Below are positions 52,737 to 61,228 of a stretch of DNA of 64,000 bases, piece by piece. The notes beneath the pieces were generated by a model. It saw nothing but the letters and a program-made list of their open reading frames with translations. It was not told the origin of the DNA and searched no databases. The stretch is from contig JAWLBB010000005.1 of the NCBI GenBank assembly GCA_041395105.1, positions 62,001 to 126,000 of the forward strand. The letters run 5' to 3'. The position numbers and the translations under genes were made by a program. The stretch is from Opitutaceae bacterium (lineage in GTDB: Bacteria > Verrucomicrobiota > Verrucomicrobiia > Opitutales > Opitutaceae). Within the stretch, counting starts at the first letter, position 1. Each line of letters opens with the position of its first letter.

Positions 52737-54875
52737 CTACCGCGTCAGAACGACCGCGGCATGCCTCATGACGGGAGGCGTGGGCAGGCGTAGCGTCCCG
52801 CCGCCATGCTCAAGCTGGTCTGTCGTGACCGGGGTTCCCTGCTCGGTATCCCACCACTGCACCGTCCACAATCCTTCCGGGACGTCCTCCAGCAGGAGTG
52901 TGCCCACCGCGGTATCACCTGCTTCCAGGGCGAAAACCCGCTCCCGATGCCAGACCCACAGCGCGATGAAATCATCGCCTCGCTTTCCGACCGCCGCGAT
53001 CCTCGCGACTTCAAGCCCGGTATCCATGCCGTTGAACGCAAACCAGTCCCGACCTGCCGCGTTGCGTATCCGGATCGTCTGAGGTCCGGCGGCCACCTCG
53101 AAGCGGAGATCGACCGATTGCGCCGCTTCGCTTCCGCTGCCCTTCGCAAACCAGGTGTGCCCGGCCACCACCCGATCGTTGAGCAAGACCTCGGCGGTCG
53201 TACCTTCCGGTCGATAATGGTGAAGCCGCTCGTCCAAATGCAGGTGAACCGCCACCGTAACGGCCTGCGGAAAATCAATCTGATAAGTCGCCTCGCCGGG
53301 AAAACCTATTCCGAGCGGCCGGGGCACACCCACCAGGATACCCGGGACCAGCGCCATTTCGACCGGCACGCTTCCGTCGATCGGGATCTCAATGGTCGGA
53401 GCGGGCCGATGCATCCAGACAAACCCGGGGGCGATGACGAAGGGCATGCGGTCCGGACTCTCCACGGAGGGTGAAAACGGCTCGAGCCCTTCACGTTCCG
53501 CAATCCGGGTCTCATCCAGAAACCGGGCCACCGATGCCAATTGCCCGAAATTCCCGGTTTCGATCAGCAACTCGACAAACCAGGGCTGAGGGGGCAGGTG
53601 AAGCCGTCCCATGATCCCCGCCCAGATCGGGGGAACCACGGTCAGCCCGGCGCGCTTCTGTTCATCCGACACCCGCATATGGTCATCGCCGAACTCGCCG
53701 TAGAAGACCGGCTTCGACAGATCCTGATAGACCGGATCCACGTAACGCATATTCTCGAGCATGTTCACCGCATAAATATGCGGCTGAAGGAAATCCATCC
53801 GGGCAAAAACCGGGCTCCAGAGGTCCTCCATGCTCGTCGTCACGAGATGACGGTAGACATCGACCGATCGAATAAAGTCCGCCATTTCGGCATGCCAGGC
53901 CGCCACGGCAACTTCATCGCTCTCGAAACGGAGCGCATCAACCCAATGAACTTCGTTGAAGAGTTCCCATGCCATCACCGCCGGTGAATAGCCCCAACGC
54001 GCCACGATGTAGCGGTACTTCTGCCGCGTCAGCCGACGGGCGTCCTCCGACCTGAAGAAGTCGGCCGGTTTTTCCAGAAAGCCTCCCGGCAGGCCGGCAT
54101 TCCAGGGATTCTCCTCCCAGTTGGGATTGGTTTCCGTGCTGTACTGGCCGTGATGCTGCAAGACAATCTGAACGTAGACATGGGACGCTTCCGCCGACGC
54201 GATGATGGCGTCCCAACGTTTCGCCACATCGACGTCCAGTTGCCCCGGCGCCGGCTGCGACCCGTTGGGATCACGCAGCCAGTCCAGATTCGTGCCGCCA
54301 AAATGGACCATCCAGATCCGCGCCCAGTTCAGTCCCGAAACCCCGAACTGCTTCAGGCGCTCGTTATAATACTCCGTGACTTCACGACCGCCCGGAGCCC
54401 ACGGGATATTGCCTCCAAGTGGAACATAAGCGCTGCCGTCCCCACGGGAAAAGGACCGGGGATCCCAAGGGGCGATCCGCACCTGTGAAAGCACCTCGGG
54501 CGACACCACTTCGATGACCCCGCCGGTCGGCTCAATCCCGGCCAGCGGATGGACAACAACGGAACCATCCGTGAGGTCTTCTTCGATGGAACAAAGACGA
54601 TAGGATCCCGCTTCGTCGCCGCGAATACGCACACTGAAGCGATCGTCCTCCCGAAAGAAGGCGGGGGCCCGCATGTCCCGCCCCGATGGATGGCGCACTG
54701 TCGCCCAAACCTCGCGGGCGAAGGGATTACCGTCCGTCGAGGGAACGGAGAATGAAAACTCAACCGGAGCGGCCATGACAGATAGGTGCACGGACAGGCC
54801 AAGACAGGCAACCCGCCAACCCCATCCGGAACGGATTCCGCCCGACAGCCAGTCAAAGAAGTATCGAGAGTGCAT
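52737..54875 (-). CDS. GH5-like secreted glycoside hydrolase with DUF5060 domain
   Basis: About 712 aa. An N-terminal signal (WRVACLGLSVHLSVMAAP) is followed by a DUF5060-type beta-domain (~40-130: VEFSFSVPSTDGNPF, REVWATVRHPSGR). The TIM barrel of a cellulase-like enzyme then shows acid/base Glu in AWELFNEVHW and nucleophile Glu in PVFYGEFGDDH. A C-terminal beta-sandwich comes last. It should cleave beta-linked glycans outside the cell. The ATG at 54875 lacks a Shine-Dalgarno. It is neighbour to a GH2 beta-mannosidase and a XylR relic, suggesting a former regulated mannan or xylan-type operon. Confidence 0.85.
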   Translation of the reverse strand: MHSRYFFDWLSGGIRSGWGWRVACLGLSVHLSVMAAPVEFSFSVPSTDGNPFAREVWATVRHPSGRDMRAPAFFREDDRFSVRIRGDEAGSYRLCSIEEDLTDGSVVVHPLAGIEPTGGVIEVVSPEVLSQVRIAPWDPRSFSRGDGSAYVPLGGNIPWAPGGREVTEYYNERLKQFGVSGLNWARIWMVHFGGTNLDWLRDPNGSQPAPGQLDVDVAKRWDAIIASAEASHVYVQIVLQHHGQYSTETNPNWEENPWNAGLPGGFLEKPADFFRSEDARRLTRQKYRYIVARWGYSPAVMAWELFNEVHWVDALRFESDEVAVAAWHAEMADFIRSVDVYRHLVTTSMEDLWSPVFARMDFLQPHIYAVNMLENMRYVDPVYQDLSKPVFYGEFGDDHMRVSDEQKRAGLTVVPPIWAGIMGRLHLPPQPWFVELLIETGNFGQLASVARFLDETRIAEREGLEPFSPSVESPDRMPFVIAPGFVWMHRPAPTIEIPIDGSVPVEMALVPGILVGVPRPLGIGFPGEATYQIDFPQAVTVAVHLHLDERLHHYRPEGTTAEVLLNDRVVAGHTWFAKGSGSEAAQSVDLRFEVAAGPQTIRIRNAAGRDWFAFNGMDTGLEVARIAAVGKRGDDFIALWVWHRERVFALEAGDTAVGTLLLEDVPEGLWTVQWWDTEQGTPVTTDQLEHGGGTLRLPTPPVMRHAAVVLTR

Positions 54876-54936
54876 GAGAGAGAAGGAAGACTCTACGCCG
54901 AACCGCCGATCCTTGGAATGAGATTCCGCCCACCTC

Positions 54937-55239
54937 TCATGAGAATCGTTGCCCCGAACGACCGACCGGCACACCCGGGAATTTGGGCACATCGTTGACA
55001 TCAACCAGCGGGATCCCGAGTTTCCGGCAGTTTTCGACCAATGCCGGCGTCGTGTGCCGGCTGATGACCCCGCGCCACTGCTTGCTGAGCAACCAGTAGG
55101 GATCACGTTCCGCCCGACCCTCGTCGTCGAGAAAGGCTGCCCATTGCTGGTGGGTCCGCGTGTACTGAGCGATGCCGCGCAGCATGGGCGCGCACTCATC
55201 ATGAAATGTCATGAAGATCAACAGGACCGGCGGGCGCAT
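54937..55239 (-). pseudogene. XylR-like transcriptional regulator, 5' remnant
   Basis: It encodes only the start of a LacI-type ligand-binding domain of XylR-like AraC regulators: VLLIFMTFHDECAPMLRGIAQYTR, then WAAFLDD, WRGVISRHTTPALVENCRKLGIPLVDVNDV, then FPGVP and an early stop. About 270 further residues, including the AraC helix-turn-helix, are missing, so it cannot act as a regulator. It sits between the GH5-like and GH2 genes, whose sugar-responsive control it may once have provided. A paired-hairpin repeat lies directly upstream. Confidence 0.7.
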
Positions 55240-55251
55240 GGATGGGGGAGC

Positions 55252-55318
55252 AACGCCGCTGTGTCGGCGTTCTCGAGGCAAGGGAACACTTCGACACAGC
55301 GAAGTGGCTACACCAGAC
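55252..55318 (+). repeat. paired-hairpin interspersed repeat, copy 3 (different stems and loops)
   Basis: Hairpin 1 is AACGCCG-CTGTGT-CGGCGTT (55252-55271). Hairpin 2 is CACTTCG-ACACAG-CGAAGTG (55287-55306), followed by GCTACACCAGAC. The layout equals the copies at 18746 and 59385, but every stem and both loops have a different sequence. The two loops are again exact reverse complements. Confidence 0.78.
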
Positions 55319-55367
55319 CAGCAATGACTTGCGAATGTGACCATGAATCCAAAGTGCATAACAGCCT

Positions 55368-57677
55368 CTAGTCCAGGCCCGCCCGCGCATACCAGGCGCG
55401 AAGGGTCTTCACCTCGAACGGTCTGGGGCCCGCCAGATAGTGATTGCGAAAAACCCGTCCGCCCGTCCGGTATTCGATTTCAATCCACTGCCGGTGGGCG
55501 CAGGCGGGGACCCTTCCCAGGACCTTGCGGCCATTGGACTCGATCGAGGCCGAACCGGAGAGCACAACGGCATCGCCGTCCCGGATCGTGAACTCCAGGG
55601 GCGCGGGTCGCAGCGTGTCGTTCACCGCCACCACCGCCTGGGCCCCCGCCGCCGGTTCATCGAACATCACGCAGATATCCGCCTGCACCCGCCGGATCAC
55701 CTCATAAGCCCGTTTTCGTGCGCCGTAATAGTCGACGACCGCATCCGAGATCAGGGGCCAACCATCGCGCAGATTCCACCAGAGGATCCCGGAACGACGC
55801 CCCTTGGCGATCCGGAAACGCTCGACGAAGAACTTCAACGCCTCGGCCTGGGAGACCTGGGAGGCGAAGACGAAATCGTCCAGATTCTCCGGCACCTCGC
55901 CGAAAAGCACCTTGATCTGATTGGCCATCAGCTCGATGCGGTAGTTGTAGGCCGTTCCGCGGGGCTGGGGACGAGCCGCATGGGTGAGCCATTCCTCATT
56001 GCCCTGCCAGGGCCAGAGGTTCCCGGGGGTCATCATCCGCTCCAGCGATGAACGCGACGGACACCCATGGTAGCCGATCTCACTGGCGAAATGCGCATTG
56101 GATGACAGATAGTAGTTCCCCTTGAAATCGTCGCGAGGCCCCCAGAGGTGATCCTCCGGACGCCTTTCATGAGGCGTACCCATGCTCCAGAGTTTGGCAC
56201 TGATATAGGGTGAACTCGGGAGGTAGTCACGACATGGATCCAGTCGGCGGCAGGCCGAGGCGAGGATCTCCCTCGAGATCTGATCATCCACATTCGGATC
56301 ACAGTGTGGCTTGGCAAAGGTGTAGAAGACGTCGATCTCGTTGTTGCCCGCCCAGAGAACCAGTGAGGGGTGGTTGCGCAGCATCGGGATGATGGCTTCC
56401 GCCTCCTTCCGCACCCTCACATGAAACTCCGGCGTCTGGGGATAAAGGGCACAGGCAAACGCGAAATCCTGCCAGACCATGATTCCCGCCTCATCGCATC
56501 GCCGGAAGAAGGCCTCCGGTTCGTAGACATTGCCGCCCCAACACCGGATCATATTGCAGTTCAGGTCGACGATCATGTCCATCGTCTCCTCCAGCCGGTT
56601 GGCGTCGCGGCTGTGCAACGCATCCAGCGGCACCCAGTTCGTTCCCTTGATGAAGATTTTCTCACCATTGACCTCGAAAGCGAATTCCCCGGATCCAGCG
56701 GCGTCCGTCGTCTCCGTCATTTTCAACCTGACCGTCCGAAAACCATGACGGGCCATCCACGCCGTGCGGACATTGTCCTGCCCGTCGAGAAGCTCCAAAC
56801 GGACGGCGTAGAGATTGGCCTCGCCCGAGCCTCGCGGCCACCATAGGTCGATATCTTCCAGGTCGCAGAGGATCCGGCCGTGCCCGCTCAGGACCGGAAA
56901 GCGCCGGTCGCACACGGTTTTCTTTCCGTCCAGAGTCGCGACCGTCAACCGCACCGACCCGTCGTCGCCCGGCCAATCCGCCGCGGCGAGGTCCCACCGG
57001 ACCAGCAACTGCGCAGCGCGGCGGGACGCATCGACCGAAGTCGTCGCCAGATAGACGCTTCGAAAACGGGTTGCCGGGATCACCTGGATCGACACACCAC
57101 GCCAGATGCCTGCCGAGACCACCCGCGGCATGATGTCCCATCCAAAGCTGTGGGCGGCTTTGCGAATTCCCAGCGATTCCCAATTGTTCTCCATCGCGAA
57201 TTCGCCCGGATCAATCGGACGGTCCCGCGCCGCCAGCACGGTCGAATCAATCCCGATCACCAGGGTATTCCCGCCCGGCCGAAGAAGACCGCTCGCTTCG
57301 AGCCGGTGCGGGATCAGCATATTCTCAAGGTCGCCGATCTTCACCCCGTTGAGCCAGACGGTGGCGAGGGTGTCCACGCCTTCCAGAACCAGCTCGCTTC
57401 GCGCCGCGGCGATCGCTTCCGGCACGTCAAATGTCCGGGAATACCACCACTGATTCGCTTCGAGGTCCCGCAGCCGGTAGATCGTGTGGCCCTTCTCCAG
57501 TTCCTCCGGCAGCAAACCCGAACGGATCAGATCGAGTTCCACGTTCCCGGGAACGCAGGCCGGGATCGGCTCCCAGGATTCCGGCACTTCCGGTTCCGCC
57601 ATCCGGGAAGCCGGCTTCTGCTGTGCGCCAAACCGAAGGGTCCATCCGCCACTCAGGTCAATTGCTTGCATCGTCAT
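55368..57677 (-). CDS. beta-mannosidase (glycoside hydrolase family 2)
   Basis: A 769-aa GH2 enzyme without a signal peptide, so probably cytoplasmic. The jelly-roll start is LSGGWTLRFGAQ; sandwich and barrel domains follow, with acid/base Glu in WAGNNEIDVF and nucleophile Glu in FASEIGYHG. FIKGTNWVPLD and MIRCWGGNVYEPEAF are typical of beta-mannosidases. It releases mannose from short oligosaccharides taken up after extracellular cleavage, which would suit the neighbouring GH5-like enzyme. ATG at 57677 or 57671; neither has a convincing ribosome binding site. Confidence 0.92.
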   Translation of the reverse strand: MTMQAIDLSGGWTLRFGAQQKPASRMAEPEVPESWEPIPACVPGNVELDLIRSGLLPEELEKGHTIYRLRDLEANQWWYSRTFDVPEAIAAARSELVLEGVDTLATVWLNGVKIGDLENMLIPHRLEASGLLRPGGNTLVIGIDSTVLAARDRPIDPGEFAMENNWESLGIRKAAHSFGWDIMPRVVSAGIWRGVSIQVIPATRFRSVYLATTSVDASRRAAQLLVRWDLAAADWPGDDGSVRLTVATLDGKKTVCDRRFPVLSGHGRILCDLEDIDLWWPRGSGEANLYAVRLELLDGQDNVRTAWMARHGFRTVRLKMTETTDAAGSGEFAFEVNGEKIFIKGTNWVPLDALHSRDANRLEETMDMIVDLNCNMIRCWGGNVYEPEAFFRRCDEAGIMVWQDFAFACALYPQTPEFHVRVRKEAEAIIPMLRNHPSLVLWAGNNEIDVFYTFAKPHCDPNVDDQISREILASACRRLDPCRDYLPSSPYISAKLWSMGTPHERRPEDHLWGPRDDFKGNYYLSSNAHFASEIGYHGCPSRSSLERMMTPGNLWPWQGNEEWLTHAARPQPRGTAYNYRIELMANQIKVLFGEVPENLDDFVFASQVSQAEALKFFVERFRIAKGRRSGILWWNLRDGWPLISDAVVDYYGARKRAYEVIRRVQADICVMFDEPAAGAQAVVAVNDTLRPAPLEFTIRDGDAVVLSGSASIESNGRKVLGRVPACAHRQWIEIEYRTGGRVFRNHYLAGPRPFEVKTLRAWYARAGLD

Positions 57678-58161
57678 CGTCCATATCCGGGTTGTTCAGA
57701 GAATGCGGCCATCCTTGGAGACAAAACTCCGCACCAATGTCCATCGTAGCGCAATGAAGGGCAACGGTGGAATGAGATGGGTTCCCACAGAAATGAGAAC
57801 CGTTCCACGGCAACCGGTGTTCACCATTCATGAGTTGCCCGTCCGAGGAAATCCGACTACTATTCCGAATCTGATTCCGACCATGCCCATGACCCGATCC
57901 AAGGGAGTCCGGCCGCTGCCGGCCGTCCCTACCGGTTGCCTCAAGCCAACCGTGCAGCGGCCGTCATCGAGGGGCTGGACGCCGACCTCATCGACCCGGA
58001 GGAGATTTCTCCGTGCGTGGCTGACTTGCACGGCCCCGCGGCCCGGAACGGCTTATCGAAAATCCCATTCAACCGTAAAAACCTGCAACTTTCGGGCCGC
58101 AGGGCGTGTATTCCAGAAAGAAAGACTCCTACGGAGAATCGCGAACTCAAATCGATCCGCC
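57678..58161. other. 484-bp intergenic region
   Basis: A region between divergent genes. One forward stretch (~57940-58030) reads ANRAAAVIEGLDADLIDPEEI, which could be a decayed coding piece, but I cannot match it to a family. No RNA gene or strong terminator is seen. Confidence 0.45.
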
Positions 58162-59136
58162 ATGAAACACCAGACCCCCAACGTCCGACCCACCCACTGG
58201 CTCGCCGCCACCATTGCTTTCCTCATCTTCACCGTCATGCAAACCCAGGCCGCCACCAACGAATCCATCAACCGGACCTTGGACATCGCCCCCGGAGGCA
58301 CGCTCGTCGTCAAGGTAGAGAATGGTCGAATCAATGTGACCGGCGAGGCCGGCTCCGGTGTCGTCATCAAGATCGACCGGGTGATCAAGGCATCCTCAAA
58401 GGAAAAGGAGGAGGCCTTTCTCGCCGGAAATCCCGTCGAAATCGAGACATCCGGCAATTCCGTGACCATCACCCGAAAAGGAGAAAAGGGAGACAGCTGG
58501 GGTTTCAGCTGGTTCCGGAAGAAGCCCCGCGAAGAAGCCACCTACGAAATCGTCGTGCCAGTCGATTTCAATCTCGAGCTCAAGACTTCCGGAGGAGATA
58601 TCGCCGTGACCAATCTGAAGGGGAAGACCCGCGCCGACACGTCAGGTGGCTCCATCCGGTTGATCAACCTGACCGGAGACACGAATATCCACACCTCGGG
58701 CGGGTCCATCCGCATCAACGATTGCCACGGCACGACCGACGCGCACACCAGCGGCGGCTCCATCACCACGGAAAACGGATCGGGTGATCTCATGGTCAAG
58801 ACCAGCGGAGGTTCCATTACCGTGCGGGACCACAACGGCAATATCAATGGCCATACCAGCGGGGGCTCGGTCAGCGCCACTTTCAAGACCAACCCGACCC
58901 AGCCCTGCTCCCTCTCAACCTCAGGCGGCAGCGTCAACGTGACCCTGCCGGCCAATGCCGCCGTCGATCTCGAAGCTTCGACCTCGGGCGGTAGCGTGCA
59001 TTCCGAATTCCCCGACGCACAACCCGACCCCAAGAAACGGAACAAGCTGTCCGGACCGATCAACGGGGGCGGGCCAGACCTGAAACTCCAGACCAGCGGC
59101 GGCAACATCCACATCAAACGCAGCGGCGAGGCCTGA
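58162..59136 (+). CDS. exported DUF4097-family beta-repeat protein
   Basis: A 324-aa protein. A signal peptide (WLAATIAFLIFTVMQTQAA) is followed by a beta-helix-like array built of ~18-20-residue turns with the recurring core TSGGSI or TSGGSV (at least seven copies). This is the hallmark of DUF4097/DUF4098 'putative adhesin' proteins. It begins with TLVVKVENGRINVTGEAGSG. Role unknown; cell-surface or periplasmic. The ATG at 58162 is chosen because it opens the signal peptide. It lies 4 nt upstream of a small membrane protein gene. Confidence 0.88.
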   Translation: MKHQTPNVRPTHWLAATIAFLIFTVMQTQAATNESINRTLDIAPGGTLVVKVENGRINVTGEAGSGVVIKIDRVIKASSKEKEEAFLAGNPVEIETSGNSVTITRKGEKGDSWGFSWFRKKPREEATYEIVVPVDFNLELKTSGGDIAVTNLKGKTRADTSGGSIRLINLTGDTNIHTSGGSIRINDCHGTTDAHTSGGSITTENGSGDLMVKTSGGSITVRDHNGNINGHTSGGSVSATFKTNPTQPCSLSTSGGSVNVTLPANAAVDLEASTSGGSVHSEFPDAQPDPKKRNKLSGPINGGGPDLKLQTSGGNIHIKRSGEA

Positions 59137-59140
59137 AACA

Positions 59141-59350
59141 ATGAGCACCTTCCTTGCCTTCATCCTCTGGTGCGGCCTGTTCGTCCTCTGCTGGCCGGTC
59201 GCCCTCCTCGCCCTGGTCGCTTTGCCCTTCCTCTGGCTCCTTTCACTGCCCTTCCGGCTCGTCGGCATCTGCCTGCACGGACTCTTTGCCACCCTGACTG
59301 CGATCGTCACCCTGCCCGCCCGACTCCTCGGCTGGCGCCCCGCAACCTAG
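59141..59350 (+). CDS. small hydrophobic membrane protein, 69 aa
   Basis: A 69-aa protein almost wholly hydrophobic, with two or three helices (FLAFILWCGLFVLCWPVALLALVALPFLWLL, then LHGLFATLTAIVTLPARLLG). It starts 4 nt after the DUF4097 gene stop, so it is co-translated. No family known to me. The coupling suggests it supports export, anchoring or control of the adhesin-like protein; this is inference. Confidence 0.75.
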   Translation: MSTFLAFILWCGLFVLCWPVALLALVALPFLWLLSLPFRLVGICLHGLFATLTAIVTLPARLLGWRPAT

Positions 59351-59384
59351 AGGGAAGCCCTCCAACGCTAGACCGTTTCGTCGA

Positions 59385-59513
59385 CTCAGAACTGGAATTC
59401 CTTGTTCGTGGATTTGTCTGGTGTAGCCGCCCCAGTCTCTTGGGGCGTTTCGACGGGGAAACGCGGCAAGAGACTGCCGCGACTACATCTCGTGATTCCT
59501 CCTGAATACCCCC
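59385..59513 (-). repeat. paired-hairpin interspersed repeat, copy 2 (inverted relative to copy 1)
   Basis: Plus strand: CGCCCCA-GTCTCT-TGGGGCG, spacer of ~14 nt, then CGCGGCA-AGAGAC-TGCCGCG and GACTACATCTCG. Its reverse complement matches 18746-18898 along the whole length except for a ~24-nt insertion in the latter. It lies between the small membrane protein and the OppA-like gene; nothing else is seen in 59351-59602. Confidence 0.85.
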
Positions 59514-59602
59514 TATCATTGCCATTCCCGCCTGGCTTCTTTCCTCCCGCTTGACCCGTTCCGGTAAACAGACAACAGGTTAACCGACCCGTTCTGTTTT
59601 CC

Positions 59603-61228
59603 ATGATCCGATCTTTACTCGTCCTTCTCGCCCTCTCCCTCGCGCTGTTCGTCGCCGGTTGCGCCAGGTCCACTTCGAAAATCGAAAAGGCAAATGCCGC
59701 GGGCATCCTCCATTTCGGGAACGGCACCGAAGTGCAGGACATCGACCACCAGGTCATCACCGGAGTGCCCGAGCACAAGGTCGTCATGTCCCTCATTGAG
59801 GGCCTGGTCATGGAAAACCCGGTCGACCTCAGCCCCGAGCCCGGCGTGGCCGAGAGTTGGGAGATCTCGGACGACCAGCTGACCTATACCTTCCATCTTC
59901 GCGACAACGCCGTCTGGACCAATGGCGACCCGGTCACCGCCGAAGACTTCCTGCTTTCCTACAAGCGGATCCTTACTCCGTCACTGGCCTCCGAATACGC
60001 CAACATGATCTACGACTACGTGGAGAATGCCGAGTCCTACTACCACGGCGAGATCACCGACTTTGCGGAAGTCGGGCTCAAGGCGATCGATCCGCATACC
60101 TTTCAGGTCCGCCTGCGCAGCCCGACCCCCTATTTCCTGAACATCCTTGCCAGCCACTATTCCTGGTGGCCCGTGCCGATCAAGGTCGTCGAACGCTTCG
60201 GCGGACTCGACCGCAAAGGAACCGACTGGACCCGTCCGGAAAACTACGTGGGCAACGGACCGTTCCGACTGAAGTCCTGGAGGCCGAACCAGAAGATCAT
60301 CGTGGAGAAGAATCCCCTCTACTGGGATCGAGATCGCGTCCGTCTGAATGAAATCCACTTCTACCCGGTCGAAAGCGCCGACACCGAGGAAAGGATGTTC
60401 CGGACCGGACAACTGCACCGCACCTCCACCGTCCCACTCTCCAAGCTCGACGTCTACCGGCGGGACAACCCCGGCGTCCTCCACATCGACCCGCTTCTCA
60501 GCGTCTATTTCTACCGCTGCAACGTCACCCGCGCCCCCCTTGATGACGTCCGCATCCGCCGCGCTCTCGCCCTGGCCATCGATCGGGAAAGTCTGGTCAG
60601 GAACGTCCTTCGGGGTGGTCAGACACCCGCCTATAACTTCACCCCGCCCGGTTTCCCCAATTACCATCCCATGGCCCGCCTCCAGGGCTCCCTCGAGGAT
60701 GCCCGCCGATTGCTGGCCGAAGCCGGCTATCCCGGCGGAAAAGGCCTCACCCCAATCGAGATCCTCTACAACACCTCCGAGGGGCACCGCACCATCGCCG
60801 AGACCCTGCAACAGATGTGGAAGACCAATCTCGGCATCGAGGTCCGCCTCCTCAACCAGGAATGGAAAGTCTATCTCGACTCCCAGGATAATCTTGACTT
60901 CAGCCTGAGCCGCAGCGGCTGGCAGGCCGACTATGTCGATCCCAACACCTTCCTGGAGATCTTCGTGACCGGTGGGGGCAACAATGATACCGGCTGGTCC
61001 AATCCCGAATACGACCGGCTTCGACGGACCGCTCTCGAGACAGCCGATCCTGAGGCCCGCTTCGCCATCTACGAGCGCATGGAGCAGATCCTGATCGATG
61101 AGCTGCCCATCATCCCGATCTACCACTACACCAGCAACTACCTTCTGGATCCAAGCGTCAGGGGTTGGTATCCGACCGTCCTGGACAACCACCCCTTCAA
61201 GTACATCCACCTCAAACTCTCCGAGTGA
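59603..61228 (+). CDS. OppA-type peptide-binding lipoprotein (SBP family 5)
   Basis: A 541-aa extracytoplasmic solute-binding protein. Lipobox LFVAGC with Cys20 marks it as a lipoprotein. It shows the family segments GLVMENPVDLSPEPGVAESWEISDD, TYTFHLRDNAVWTNGDPVTAEDF, VGNGPFRLKSWRPNQKIIVEKNPLYW and DVRIRRALALAIDRE. It delivers oligopeptides or similar ligands to an ABC transporter, but no permease or ATPase genes adjoin it. Instead the next gene, a glycosyltransferase-like membrane protein, overlaps its stop by 4 nt (GTGA). Confidence 0.92.
   Translation: MIRSLLVLLALSLALFVAGCARSTSKIEKANAAGILHFGNGTEVQDIDHQVITGVPEHKVVMSLIEGLVMENPVDLSPEPGVAESWEISDDQLTYTFHLRDNAVWTNGDPVTAEDFLLSYKRILTPSLASEYANMIYDYVENAESYYHGEITDFAEVGLKAIDPHTFQVRLRSPTPYFLNILASHYSWWPVPIKVVERFGGLDRKGTDWTRPENYVGNGPFRLKSWRPNQKIIVEKNPLYWDRDRVRLNEIHFYPVESADTEERMFRTGQLHRTSTVPLSKLDVYRRDNPGVLHIDPLLSVYFYRCNVTRAPLDDVRIRRALALAIDRESLVRNVLRGGQTPAYNFTPPGFPNYHPMARLQGSLEDARRLLAEAGYPGGKGLTPIEILYNTSEGHRTIAETLQQMWKTNLGIEVRLLNQEWKVYLDSQDNLDFSLSRSGWQADYVDPNTFLEIFVTGGGNNDTGWSNPEYDRLRRTALETADPEARFAIYERMEQILIDELPIIPIYHYTSNYLLDPSVRGWYPTVLDNHPFKYIHLKLSE

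Noticed and set aside
57936..58030. Coding remnant before the DUF4097 gene
   Set aside because: Plausible amino acid composition for ~30 residues only; no family match, start or continuation.
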